Shown: positions 26,888 through 34,984, counted from the stretch's first letter. The stretch: 64,000 bases of DNA from Streptomyces sp. AC550_RSS872 (GCF_019049285.1 NZ_JAGMUL010000038.1:1-64000), one strand, 5' to 3'. Program-made: numbers and translations. Notes: generated by a model not told the origin, from the sequence alone.

Positions 26888-27571
26888 CGGGCAATCACCG
26901 GGAACCAGGCCCGGGGCGGCCAGAAGACCTGCAGTGCAGGCGCCGCCCCCGGAGACCTACGTCATCCCGACCCCCTCATCCGAGGGGCGAACCGGGGTGC
27001 GCGCGGAAAACACGAACGCCCCGTCGAAGGACCAGCGGTCGCTCATGCGCTGCTGGCACCACGGCGGGGTGCTGTGTGACTGGGGCAGGGTGCGGGTACC
27101 CTGATGCATGTCGATCACCTTTGGCTCGCTGAAAAGGTAAGGGTGGTCGGCAGGCCGCGGACCCCTCCTACAAGGTCCAGTGGCCCGCCCCCTCGACTTG
27201 CTGAAGGTCGCGGGGGCCATTTTTCTGTTGATCAAGCTCGGAGACACGATACTCCTCCGGCCCCCCGATACGGACCTCAGGGGCTCACGTGTCGCAACGC
27301 CCAGCGTTTGCTGCCGGACAGTCAAGCACGGCACCTCTTTCCTGAAATGAAGAGCATCCACGCAGAGAAACGCCCTGGTGAGCGACCAAGTTCCCCTGGT
27401 TCCAGCAGAACTTAGCCCTAGATCAAAGGGGCTTTGCATGTAGTCGCCTGCGAATCCCACCGGGCGGGAAGCGACTTGCTCGCGGCACCCGCCAGGCGGG
27501 CACGAGGGACCAGCCGCTCGGAGAACGGACGCTGAAACAGGCCTTGCTGCACCGCCGATAGGCTCGTTGGC
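26888..27571. other. intergenic region with a terminator-ended candidate transcript
   Basis: No convincing gene in 684 bases. A TACCCT box at about 27096 could be a -10 element, and a hairpin with a T run ends at 27224; a transcript of about 120 bases between them would be a small RNA. The rest (27225-27571) shows nothing clear. Confidence 0.35.
27187..27224 (+). terminator. intrinsic terminator with T run
   Basis: GCCCCCTCGAC (27187-27197) pairs with GTCGCGGGGGC (27207-27217) with one mismatch, followed by CATTTTTC. This is one of the few U-tract terminators in the window, yet no clear gene precedes it. Confidence 0.65.
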
Positions 27572-28225
27572 GTGCAACAGCGACTGGCCCTCTTCGATTT
27601 GGACGGCACGCTGGTCGACCGGCAGGCGGCCTACAGCGAAGCCGTGGCCAGCCTGTGCCGAGCACACGGCTTCGCCCCCTCGATCGAACAATGGCTGCTC
27701 GCCCAGCTGGCGGACCGCGCGAACACCAGTGACTTCGCCCAACTGCGCGCCGTCTTCAACCTGGACGAACCCGCCACGGAGTTGTGGCAGGAGTACGTCG
27801 ACCTGATCGCGGCCGCCGTCACCCCCCGTCCCGAAGTCCTCGAGGGGCTCGCCAAACTCCGAGCTGCAGCGTGGACGATCGGCATCGCCACCAACGGATC
27901 CGCCGACACCCAGCGCGCCAAGCTCGCTGCCACCGGTATCGAGGACCTCGTCAACGGCGTCGCGATCTCCGGCGACGTAAATGTGCGTAAACCCGACCGA
28001 CGGCTCTTCGAACTCGCGGCCGCTCGCTGCGGCCTGAACATCTCCGACGGCGGATGGATGATCGGCGACAACCCGGCCGCAGACGTCGGAGGTGGCCACC
28101 AGGCCGGCCTGCACACCATCTGGTTGCGCGGCCGCCCCTGGCCCGATGGACTTCCCACAGCGCACCACACCGTCGATGACGTCACCGACGCCATCGCCCT
28201 CCTGCTCAACGAGAACCCGGAGTAG
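27572..28225 (+). CDS. HAD-family hydrolase (phosphatase)
   Basis: 217 residues from GTG. Motif I FDLDGTLVD (Asp9 nucleophile, Asp11 acid/base), motif II ATNGS (Thr/Ser), motif III Lys in NVRKPD, and motif IV GDNPAADV are all present, so the enzyme should be active. The helical cap after motif I (AYSEAVASLCRAHG) marks a subfamily I enzyme of the phosphoglycolate phosphatase or GS1 type. It ends 4 bases before the dehydrogenase gene, so they form an operon. The substrate is not deducible; small phosphorylated metabolites are usual. Confidence 0.85.
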   Translation: MQQRLALFDLDGTLVDRQAAYSEAVASLCRAHGFAPSIEQWLLAQLADRANTSDFAQLRAVFNLDEPATELWQEYVDLIAAAVTPRPEVLEGLAKLRAAAWTIGIATNGSADTQRAKLAATGIEDLVNGVAISGDVNVRKPDRRLFELAAARCGLNISDGGWMIGDNPAADVGGGHQAGLHTIWLRGRPWPDGLPTAHHTVDDVTDAIALLLNENPE

Positions 28226-28229
28226 CACC

Positions 28230-29069
28230 GTGGACCAGCCGACCGTCGGCATCCTCCACCCCGGCAGCATGGGTGCCGCCGTCGCCGCATGCGCCGCGAC
28301 CAACGCAGCCGCGGTCCTGTGGTGCAGGGACGGACGCAGTCCGGCCAGCAGAGCCCGGGCGGAGCGGTTCGGACTGGAGCCAGTGCCCACGCTGCAGGAG
28401 CTGCTGGACCGCTGCAACGTGCTGATCAGCCTGTGCCCCACGTCCGCAGCCGAGGACCTGGCCCGCGAGGTCGCCGGGCACCGGTACATGGGCCTGTACG
28501 TGGAAGCAAACGCCATCAACTCCGAACGAGCCGTACACATCGCCGAGCTGCTCGGACCGGACGCGACCGTGGTCGACGGCGGCGTCATCGGCTCGCCCCC
28601 CGTGAATGGCAAGACACCGACGCTGTACCTGTCCGGCCCGACCCCCGCGACCGAGCGAGTCGAGGCACTCTTCGCGGGCACCACTGTCCGGACGAAGACG
28701 CTAGGCGGCAACATCGGGCAGGCGTCCGCGCTGAAGTTGGCATACGCCAGCTTCCAGAAGACTTCGCGGGTGCTGGTGGCGCTCGCAGTCGGGTTGGCGC
28801 GCGAACACGGAGTGGACCAGGAGCTCATCGAGGTCGCCTCGCGCCGCACCGACTCGTACCTCTCCGAGCCCGAGTACATTGCCAAGACCGCGCAGCGCGC
28901 CTGGCGATGGGGCCCGGAACTGGAGGAAACCGCCGACATGCTCGCGGCCGCCGGCCTTCCCCCGGAGATGCTGCGCGCGGCCGCATCGACCCTGGCACGG
29001 TGGCACGACGCCAAAGACGACAGCGAACTCACGCTCACCGACGCCCTCAACCGACTGGCCCAGCCGTAG
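28230..29069 (+). CDS. NAD(P)-dependent beta-hydroxyacid dehydrogenase-type protein
   Basis: 279 residues from GTG with a CCCGGAG site. N-terminal Rossmann fold with VGILHPGSMGAAVAA (GxGxxG-like) and a VLWCRDGRS second strand. The SLCPTSAAEDLA and VVDGGVIGSPP segments match the hydroxyisobutyrate dehydrogenase/6-phosphogluconate superfamily, and the catalytic Lys region is ASALKLAYASFQK. The C-terminal helical domain is of the DUF1932 kind. It is coupled to the HAD gene, suggesting a two-step route acting on one metabolite. It converges with the kinase operon, leaving only 7 bases between stop codons. Confidence 0.8.
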   Translation: MDQPTVGILHPGSMGAAVAACAATNAAAVLWCRDGRSPASRARAERFGLEPVPTLQELLDRCNVLISLCPTSAAEDLAREVAGHRYMGLYVEANAINSERAVHIAELLGPDATVVDGGVIGSPPVNGKTPTLYLSGPTPATERVEALFAGTTVRTKTLGGNIGQASALKLAYASFQKTSRVLVALAVGLAREHGVDQELIEVASRRTDSYLSEPEYIAKTAQRAWRWGPELEETADMLAAAGLPPEMLRAAASTLARWHDAKDDSELTLTDALNRLAQP

Positions 29070-29076
29070 CCCGCGG

Positions 29077-29640
29077 TCATGCCGTCGCAGCTCCCGCCCG
29101 ATGCACCAGCAGCTGGTCGATGAGCCGCGCCGACTCCTCCGCCGACCTCACGCTGGTGTCCACCGTGAGATCCCAGACCACGTTCCGGTGCCCGTCCACG
29201 TCCTCGCGGGTCGCCTCCCACGCCGCCAGGCGCGCCGCGGTGTCACTGTCGCCCCGGCCTGCGGACCGCTGCGCAGTCACCGCCTTCGGGCACCACAGCA
29301 GCACTACCGCCCAGTCGGCCGCATAACCGTCCACTAGAGCGCGGATGCCGTCGACCTGCCCAAGGTGGACCACCGGCACACCGGCCTCGAAGGCCGCGTC
29401 GACGCCGGGTCGGTCGATGACGTACGTATTGCCGTACCGGTGGTTCGCGTAGATGACGCCGCCCGCGGCCTCCAGCCTGAGCAACTGCTCGGCACTGCCC
29501 ATCCGGTAGCCGGCACTCTTGCCTGATCCCACCTTGAGTCGAGCGAACTGCGTGTACCGCGAGTCGAGTTCCGTCAGAGCCTGGGTGACGGTGTCCTTCC
29601 CCGAGGCAGGCGGGCCGTACAGGATCAGGCCCTGGCTCAT
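29077..29640 (-). CDS. P-loop nucleotide kinase-like protein
   Basis: 187 residues. Walker A YGPPASGKDT at about 8-17 and strong guanylate-kinase-like order: ARLKVGSGKSAGYRMG, GVIYANHRYGNTYVIDRP, VVLLWCPKAV. The second GSGKS (about 38-42) is unusual and sits where guanylate kinases bind the phosphate of GMP. The start overlaps the stop of the GIY-YIG gene (ATGA), so the genes are co-translated. Probably phosphorylates or senses a nucleotide; specificity unknown. Confidence 0.75.
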   Translation of the reverse strand: MSQGLILYGPPASGKDTVTQALTELDSRYTQFARLKVGSGKSAGYRMGSAEQLLRLEAAGGVIYANHRYGNTYVIDRPGVDAAFEAGVPVVHLGQVDGIRALVDGYAADWAVVLLWCPKAVTAQRSAGRGDSDTAARLAAWEATREDVDGHRNVVWDLTVDTSVRSAEESARLIDQLLVHRAGAATA

Positions 29641-30302
29641 GGTGTGCTCAGCTTTCTCTCGTCCTTAACCGACCACAACTCAGCGTCCGGATCCTTCTGC
29701 AGAGCCGCCTGGCATCGGTCGCATTCCGAGGCGAGAGCAAGCCAAGTGTCTATCGACCAGCGGACATCGCTTCGGAACGCTCTGCATTCACAGTGCTCGT
29801 GACAGCCCCATCCGGTGTTCGCGGAACAGCAGACATATGGCCAAGAACCAGCATGCAGGGCCATCGGGTGGCCACAACTGCACCGGTCGCCTGCAGCAGC
29901 ACCATCCCGCGAGTGCTCGGGAACATCACTAGGTGGCCGGTGGCCGTGTGTCACGAACGGGAACGGAGAGGCCTCGCGGTGAACTCTCCCGTGCTCCGGC
30001 TGCCCGGTCTGCCTAGGGATGGCCTGCGCCTCCTCAAGCCCGTCGGCAGCCTCGGCGACCTGATGAAGCCAGTCGGCTTCGTCGAACTGAAACCACTCAC
30101 CTGACACGCGCTTGTCGGCGAAATGGCGATGCAGTTTGGCCTCGAGCTCCGGGTCAGTTGTCTCCCTGCTCCACCACACATGCAATCGAAATGGCGATGC
30201 AGTTTGTAACTGCCGTAGTCGCTTTTCGACGTTGCCGGTTTTCCCGATCTTTACAGGCGCAGGCTGGTCCGCGGAGCTGATGGCGTACAGGAAGGTTGTC
30301 AT
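29637..30302 (-). CDS. GIY-YIG (T5orf172-type) nuclease-domain protein
   Basis: 221 residues. Residues 1-85 are the GIY-YIG variant seen in T5orf172/MUG113 proteins: FLYAISSADQPAPVKIGKTG, RLRQLQTASPFRL, LEAKLHRHFADKRVSGEWF. The C-terminal half has a Cys/His-rich unit (RCSCGHPMALHAG, YVCCSANTGWGCHEHCEC) that should bind zinc, and a final DRCQ segment. Such proteins cut or bind DNA. It lies between two P-loop proteins in one operon, 15 bases after the XRE-AAA gene. A 19-base word occurs twice within the domain (separate entry). Confidence 0.8.
   Translation of the reverse strand: MTTFLYAISSADQPAPVKIGKTGNVEKRLRQLQTASPFRLHVWWSRETTDPELEAKLHRHFADKRVSGEWFQFDEADWLHQVAEAADGLEEAQAIPRQTGQPEHGRVHREASPFPFVTHGHRPPSDVPEHSRDGAAAGDRCSCGHPMALHAGSWPYVCCSANTGWGCHEHCECRAFRSDVRWSIDTWLALASECDRCQAALQKDPDAELWSVKDERKLSTP
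30119..30205 (+). repeat. 19-base direct repeat inside the GIY-YIG gene
   Basis: CGAAATGGCGATGCAGTTT occurs at 30119-30137 and 30187-30205, 68 bases apart. The two copies are read in different frames (as KLHRHFA and QTASPFR), so the identity is not explained by repeated protein sequence. Confidence 0.7.
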
Positions 30303-30317
30303 TTCCGCTCCAGAGGA

Positions 30318-31352
30318 TCAACGGGACATTGCTCCGATTGCCTGCCGAGCTTGATCAGCGAGCGAGATCGCTGATCCCAGACGGTTATCGACCACCAGGT
30401 GTGGTACAGCCGGCCGCAAATCGAGATCAATCGTCTTCAGGTATTCGCCCCAGCGCTCCAGCTTCCAGGTGTCGCGCGCTGCACCACGGGCCGAGATGTA
30501 CTCGTGCATGGACTCCACATCGCAACGCACCCAGATCGGGGCGACGTCCACGTCCTGGGCGGCGCACTTGTTGATCAGCCGCTGCATCCACTCCGCGTCG
30601 GTGAGCTCAGCGATGAAGGGGGCAGTGACGACCGAGCTGATGCCGCACGACACGTTCGCGTACACGACCTGCATCAGCGCCGCGTACTCGGCCGGCCGCA
30701 CCTTCTCCCGATAGATTTGAGTGTGTCGGTCGTGCGGCTGTGCCCCCAACGCTGTCAGCAGTGGCTCCACCAGCGGCCGGGTCAGGGGGTCTTTGTCGAC
30801 GAGCGGCCAGCCCGTTAGTTGTGTCAGGAAGCGAGCGAACTCCGTCTTCCCGGAACCAGCGAACCCGCCGACCAGCACCACGCACGGCTTGTGCGGATCG
30901 CCACCGGTGCGGCGACGCTTCCAGGCCTCCATCACCCGCTGTTGCCAGCCGTGGCTGTCGAATCCTCCTCCGTCTGCGATCCGGGTCAACGCCCGCTCCA
31001 CCGCGATGACGTGGGATCCGTTGCGCTGCTCCGGCAATGGCGTGACCTCAAACTGCGCTATTTCTTCGCCTGGAAGCGCGGGCCGGAAACCCAACGACGG
31101 CTCCGTGGCTCGGTACAGCAGGCAGTAAACCCTTCGGTACGGAGGACCGGGATAGCTCTCCCCCGTCTCGTGCATGCTCAGCGTCTGTGGGTTCGCCGCC
31201 GGAACTTCCAGCCCCGACTCCTCAGCGAGGAGCCGGAGCCGCTCACCGGCCTCCTCCAGGGTCAGCCCGTGCGCCTCGCGATGCTCGCGCAACTTGTCTG
31301 GACGCCACCCTGCGCGCTTCCGTCCCACCCCTTGATCCTCCGTAAACCTCAT
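30318..31352 (-). CDS. XRE-type HTH fused to AAA/kinase-like ATPase
   Basis: 344 residues. Residues 15-85 form an XRE helix-turn-helix (LREHREAHGLTLEEAGERL, TLSMHETG). Residues 155-330 are a zeta-toxin/AAA_33-type P-loop: VLVGGFAGSGKTEFARFL (Walker A about 162-170), a VDKDPLTRPLVEPLL acceptor region, TAPFIAELTDAEW, and APIWVRCDVESMHEYISARG. The fold phosphorylates small molecules or sugars. A DNA-binding domain fused to a small-molecule kinase suggests a self-regulated enzyme. First gene of the operon with the GIY-YIG and guanylate-kinase-like genes. Confidence 0.8.
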   Translation of the reverse strand: MRFTEDQGVGRKRAGWRPDKLREHREAHGLTLEEAGERLRLLAEESGLEVPAANPQTLSMHETGESYPGPPYRRVYCLLYRATEPSLGFRPALPGEEIAQFEVTPLPEQRNGSHVIAVERALTRIADGGGFDSHGWQQRVMEAWKRRRTGGDPHKPCVVLVGGFAGSGKTEFARFLTQLTGWPLVDKDPLTRPLVEPLLTALGAQPHDRHTQIYREKVRPAEYAALMQVVYANVSCGISSVVTAPFIAELTDAEWMQRLINKCAAQDVDVAPIWVRCDVESMHEYISARGAARDTWKLERWGEYLKTIDLDLRPAVPHLVVDNRLGSAISLADQARQAIGAMSR

Positions 31353-31566
31353 GCTCCGGACCCTAAGCGTGGGCCCTGAAAAGCCATGTGTAGTTACTCG
31401 TTGAAAACGCGTTGAGGAACTCGTTCACAGAAGTGACGAGCGATCCGTGATGTTGCTGAACCTCCCCAGCGAGTGTGATGGGCCCCACAAGCCGAACAGT
31501 CCAAGGGGTGCGTGTGATCAGTGGGTGCGATGTGGAGGCGTTGCCACAGCGCTCGGAGGCAGCGTA

Positions 31567-31595
31567 CCCCCTTAAGGCTTATTCGCTTAAGGGGG
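31567..31595. promoter_or_regulatory. CTTAAG palindromic operator-like site A
   Basis: CCCCCTTAA and TTAAGGGGG (9-base arms) enclose GGCTTATTCGC. It lies between the start of the XRE-AAA operon (31352) and the end of the GntR gene (31640). It shares the core CCTTAAGGCnTATnCGCTTA with site B, upstream of the GntR pair. Confidence 0.6.
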
Positions 31596-31639
31596 TGAAG
31601 TGGAAGGCGTGGCGCTTTGGCGAGGCTGAGGCCGCGGCG

Positions 31640-32404
31640 TCACGTGACGGTGAGTCGGTACCGCATGCGGTACTTGTGTGCCGCCTTCGTCAGCAGGGAG
31701 ACCTCGATCGGTCGATCGCCGTCGGAGTACACGATCCGGAAGGTGAGCATCACTGGCATGTCCTTAGGGAGCTCCAGGGCTACGACTTCTTCCTCTGTCG
31801 GGATCTCCGAAGAGACCTCGTCCACGAAGGCTCGGGGTGGATAGCCCAGCTCGCTCAAGAGAGTTGGCGTTCCTCCTCGGATCTTTCTGCGGTCCATCAT
31901 TGCCGTCCCCTCGGCAAGATCGAGGGGGTAGTACGAGCAGGTGAGCTCAGTGGGTTCATCGTCGAGCAGGAGCAACTGCTTGCGGAGGAGCGCACGCTCG
32001 CCCTCTTGAAGGCCGAGGGCCGTCGCTACCTCGTGGGGTGGCAAGACGGCCCCCACCTCAAGGAGTTTCGTCGAGCCGCGCTGCGAGCGCTTCGCGGCCT
32101 CAGTGATCCAACGGTACGGCTCGCCGGCTCCGGCTGGTGGCATGTAGACGGCTGGGGAGACGGCCTGCTGCGTGCTGCCCTTGACGAACACGCCCTTTCC
32201 CGGGTGGCCAACCAACAGGTCCTCGTCCTTCAGCATCAGCAAGGCCTTTTGCACGGTGGTCCCCGCGACGCCGTACTGATCCATGAGGGCCGGAGTCGAA
32301 GGCAGCTTGATTCCGGGGGCAAGGTCACCCCGAGTGATCTGCCTGCGCAAAGAGGCAGCGATCCTTTGATGGGCCGACCGCTTGTCCTCGAACGATCTAG
32401 CCAT
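31640..32404 (-). CDS. GntR-family regulator with UTRA domain
   Basis: 254 residues. The winged helix spans 12-78 (HQRIAASLRRQITRGDLAPG, KLPSTPALMDQYGVAGTTV, GVFVKG), followed by a UTRA effector-binding domain (about 90-250) with EGERALLRKQLLLLDDEPTEL and SYYPLDLAEGTAM. HutC subfamily, usually a repressor released by a small ligand. The ATG follows the stop of the upstream UTRA-only gene without a gap (TGAATG), so they are co-translated. Two matching palindromes lie on either side of the pair and are probable operators. Confidence 0.9.
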   Translation of the reverse strand: MARSFEDKRSAHQRIAASLRRQITRGDLAPGIKLPSTPALMDQYGVAGTTVQKALLMLKDEDLLVGHPGKGVFVKGSTQQAVSPAVYMPPAGAGEPYRWITEAAKRSQRGSTKLLEVGAVLPPHEVATALGLQEGERALLRKQLLLLDDEPTELTCSYYPLDLAEGTAMMDRRKIRGGTPTLLSELGYPPRAFVDEVSSEIPTEEEVVALELPKDMPVMLTFRIVYSDGDRPIEVSLLTKAAHKYRMRYRLTVT

Positions 32405-32950
32405 TCAGCTGGCCTGCTTCCTCTGTCGGTACTGGAGATGCCGGGTCATGGCCATGACGCTGACTTCCATCGGCTCTCCGCTGGTAGATGTGGTGAATCG
32501 GGTCAAGACCAGCACAGGCGTGCCCGGCGGCAGCTTCAACGCAGTGCATTGACCAGGGCTGGCAGTCGCTGCGGAAACGTCTTCGAGTGGCTCGTCTTCA
32601 GGGGTAAAGCCCAGTTCGGCCAGCAGCGTCACAGCGCCCCCTGGAATCTTCCGTCGCTCGGCAAGGCGGGTGCCATGTGCGATGCGGGCCGGATAGTAGG
32701 AATCAGCCAGCTCAACCGGCTCATCATCCAGCAGAATCAGCCGCCGACGAACCACGACCTTCTCGCGGGGGCCAACACCGAGGAAATCTCGCACCAAGCT
32801 TGGAGGGTCAACCTCTTCGACCGCGAGCAGCTGCTGGCTGCCCCGTCGACCCCGTGCTGCGGCCTCCATACTCCACGCGTCAGGCTCTCCTGCCTGACGC
32901 GGTGTGAGGTACGGCTGAGCATCACCAATCCATGCGTCATTGCTGCCCAT
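32405..32950 (-). CDS. UTRA-only protein (GntR paralogue without DNA-binding domain)
   Basis: 181 residues that align with the effector half of the adjacent GntR protein: PREKVVVRRRLILLDDEPVEL, DSYYPARIAHGTRLAERRKI, LLAELGFTPEDEPLEDVS. No winged helix is present; the first 25 residues end in TPRQAGEPDAW. Because it is coupled to the full regulator, it may form heterodimers or buffer the ligand. It may also be the remains of a second GntR gene, although the coding quality is intact. Confidence 0.8.
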   Translation of the reverse strand: MGSNDAWIGDAQPYLTPRQAGEPDAWSMEAAARGRRGSQQLLAVEEVDPPSLVRDFLGVGPREKVVVRRRLILLDDEPVELADSYYPARIAHGTRLAERRKIPGGAVTLLAELGFTPEDEPLEDVSAATASPGQCTALKLPPGTPVLVLTRFTTSTSGEPMEVSVMAMTRHLQYRQRKQAS

Positions 32951-33035
32951 GTTGTATCCCCTCGGTCCGTCCTGACCTGCCGCAACCTTAGTGCCGTACC
33001 ACTTCGCCCAGTATGGATCGACCTTAAGCCTTGCC

Positions 33036-33059
33036 GCCTTAAGGCGTATGCGCTTATGG
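33036..33059. promoter_or_regulatory. CTTAAG operator-like site B
   Basis: GCCTTAAGGCGTATGCGCTTA with a close second CCTTAAG at 33022-33028. The core matches site A at 31567-31595. It lies between the divergent GntR pair (start 32950) and the first transfer-operon gene (start 33178), so it could control both. Confidence 0.6.
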
Positions 33060-33177
33060 TTTCACGTGTGCGGCCCCTGAAGGCACGCGTCACCGGAAAT
33101 TGCCGACTTGGCCTGGCCGAATGCAGTTGATCGACGTGTCCTGCCTGCAAGGCGGACTTCAACGAAGGGACCACTTG

Positions 33178-33576
33178 ATGAGCCCGACCCCCGCTTCTGC
33201 TGCCGGTCTCCCCGAGCAGTTCGACAGCGAGACCCTGGCCCTCCTGGACGCGATCGCGGTGGACCTCCCGGAGTTCGGTGACGCCGACCTGGACACGGTG
33301 TTCGGTACGCCGCTGGAGATGCACGAGTTCGTCACCCCCGGCGAGCTGGCCCGCTGGAACGCTGCCTCAAGTCTCAAGAAGGGCCGGAAGGCGGCGCAGG
33401 CGAAGGTCGCCCACGACTTCGCGGCCCGCAGGGCTGCAGCCGAGGACATCCTCGCGGCGGATCCCTCGATCACCGAGATGGTCCGCGAGCGCCTGGTCGA
33501 CGCGCTCATTCCCTACGTCATGCATCTGCGTATCGCATCGTCTTCCGCTGCCGCGGTCCTGCTGGTCGCGGCCTGA
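33178..33576 (+). CDS. hypothetical protein, first gene of the transfer operon
   Basis: 132 residues, ATG with a GAAGGGA site. Acidic N-terminus (EQFDSETLALLDAIAVDLPEF), then a basic helical segment (SLKKGRKAAQAKVAHDFAARRAAA) and a hydrophobic end (SSSAAAVLLVAA). No recognised family. It is divergent from the GntR pair and follows operator-like site B, so it is likely under GntR control. A hairpin at 33591-33610 follows directly. Confidence 0.65.
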   Translation: MSPTPASAAGLPEQFDSETLALLDAIAVDLPEFGDADLDTVFGTPLEMHEFVTPGELARWNAASSLKKGRKAAQAKVAHDFAARRAAAEDILAADPSITEMVRERLVDALIPYVMHLRIASSSAAAVLLVAA

Positions 33577-33883
33577 TTGCTCCTCTCTCGCCGGGTCCAC
33601 GCGGACCCGGCTCCCCCACCCGGAACCGCCCCTGCGGCGCCGGATGAGGGAGCCGGAACGTCGGTCCCCTTGCAAAGCAAGACCGCAGGAAGTCGTCCGC
33701 CCTTCGGGGTGGCCGGGGTCGAGAGCTTCATCAAACTCCCCCGGAGCCTGACGGCCGCGACGACTGTGTGCACGCCGCAGCGCTGTGCGCTGTCTGTCCT
33801 GCGGGACGCCGGCCTTGCCGTGCGGCCTGGAGGGCGGAGAGAGCACCGCGACGCGCCCGCCGCTCCGTCCATGAGGAGTTCAG
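33577..33883 (+). other. intergenic region, 307 bp
   Basis: It starts with a GGACCCGG/CCGGGTCC hairpin (33591-33610) that can end or attenuate transcription from the previous gene. I see no gene in the remainder; GAGGAGTTC just before 33884 is the ribosome site of the next gene. Confidence 0.5.
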
Positions 33884-34489
33884 ATGCCTGCTTCGACCCT
33901 TGAGCGCACTGCCCGTCCCCGCTGGAGCCGGACCCGCTCCCGGAACATCAACGGGCGCCCGGCACTCGCCATCTCCACCCTCAAGCCCCACCAGTACGAC
34001 CTGCGCCCGGCCTGCGCGTCGCTGATCTGCCCCGACTGCAAGACATGGGTGCCGATCACTGGCTTCCAGGCCAAGAAGCCCAAGCTCGTGCCGCACGACA
34101 CCGGCCGGGCGGGCAAGGACGCGGCCGTCCGCTGCCAGGGCAGCAACCGCCTGGTCACGGTCGACGTCAGGGTTACGAAGTGGGAGGAGCGACTGGTGGA
34201 CGGGCACTCGGAGACCGTTCACCGCCGCCGGACCACCGTGCGGCGCAAGCCGAAGGTCGCGCCCGCCCCGGCCGTCAGCCAGATCGCCGCGCAGAAGCAG
34301 GCACCGGCGGATGACGAGCCCGGCAACGGCCAGCCCTTGTGGCTGCTGCGCAAGAAGCAGTGGGCATCGACCGAGTCGGCGGTTCGCGACGCCGACACTC
34401 GGCGCGCGCAGCTGCCCGATGGTGATGCACCGCTGGGCGCGCCGCCGGTGCCGCTCAAGACGCTGCACCCCGAGCGCCGCGCGAGCTGA
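33884..34489 (+). CDS. hypothetical protein with zinc-ribbon motif
   Basis: 201 residues, ATG with GAGGAG 8 bases upstream. The first 100 residues contain SLICPDCKTWVPITG and a later VRCQGSNRL, a C-x-x-C plus Cys ribbon as in nucleic-acid-binding proteins. The rest is basic and disordered (RRRTTVRRKPKVAPAPAV) and ends in a LWLLRKKQWASTESAVRDAD helix. Proteins like this are common at the head of streptomycete transfer regions. Two GC hairpins follow (34510-34549, 34581-34612). Confidence 0.65.
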   Translation: MPASTLERTARPRWSRTRSRNINGRPALAISTLKPHQYDLRPACASLICPDCKTWVPITGFQAKKPKLVPHDTGRAGKDAAVRCQGSNRLVTVDVRVTKWEERLVDGHSETVHRRRTTVRRKPKVAPAPAVSQIAAQKQAPADDEPGNGQPLWLLRKKQWASTESAVRDADTRRAQLPDGDAPLGAPPVPLKTLHPERRAS

Positions 34490-34509
34490 CCCGCTCCGGA
34501 CGAACGACC

Positions 34510-34549
34510 AAGGCCCCGGCCACCCCGCCAGAGGGGAGGCCGGGGCCTT
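34510..34549 (+). terminator. GC hairpin after the 33884 gene
   Basis: 12-base arms AAGGCCCCGGCC (34510-34521) and GGCCGGGGCCTT (34538-34549). A second hairpin (10-base arms) follows at 34581-34612. Confidence 0.65.
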
Positions 34550-34634
34550 GGCTGCTCGTACGAACAGCCTGAACAGCACGACAGCCCCGGCGCTTGAGAC
34601 CCCCGGGGCTGTCCAGGACCTGACTGGAGGCCTG

Positions 34635-34718
34635 ATGCAGCACAGCATCGCACGGAACGACGGCGACTCCGACCCGAACATGGATGAGGCTCTGCGCCGC
34701 GTCCGGCAGGGTCGGTGA
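34635..34718 (+). CDS. 27-residue leader-type peptide coupled to whiB
   Basis: ATG with a GGAGG site 5-9 bases upstream. The peptide MQHSIARNDGDSDPNMDEAL then ends in RRVRQGR. Its TGA overlaps the GTG start of the WhiB gene (GTGA), as expected for a translationally coupled leader. No family. Confidence 0.5.
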   Translation: MQHSIARNDGDSDPNMDEALRRVRQGR

Positions 34719-34984
34719 TCGGCATGGACTGGCGTCACAACGCGGTCTGCCGCGAAGAGGACCCCGAGCTGTTCTTCCCCATCGGCAACACTGGACCGGC
34801 GCTCCTGCAGATTGAGGAGGCCAAATCGGTCTGCCGCCGCTGCCCCGTGATGGACCAGTGCCTGCAGTGGGCGCTGGAGTCGGGGCAGGACGCGGGTGTC
34901 TGGGGCGGGCTGTCGGAGGATGAGCGGCGCGCGATGAAGCGCCGCGACGCCCGCCGCCGGGCGCGGCAGGCGTCGACGGTATGA
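34715..34984 (+). CDS. WhiB-family iron-sulfur transcription factor
   Basis: 89 residues. The four cluster ligands are Cys12, Cys40, Cys43 and Cys49 (the latter three in CRRCPVMDQC), followed by the GVWGGLSEDERR turn and a basic RRRARQ tail for DNA contact. All hallmarks of WhiB are present, so a 4Fe-4S cluster sensitive to oxygen or NO is expected. The start could also be the ATG at 34724 (MDWRHN). It is fused in expression to the leader peptide before it and to two tiny genes after it by overlapping codons. Confidence 0.9.
   Translation: MIGMDWRHNAVCREEDPELFFPIGNTGPALLQIEEAKSVCRRCPVMDQCLQWALESGQDAGVWGGLSEDERRAMKRRDARRRARQASTV

Noticed and set aside
26957..29221. 754-codon minus-strand frame
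   Set aside because: It covers the HAD and dehydrogenase genes in antisense; the plus-strand genes have complete catalytic motifs.
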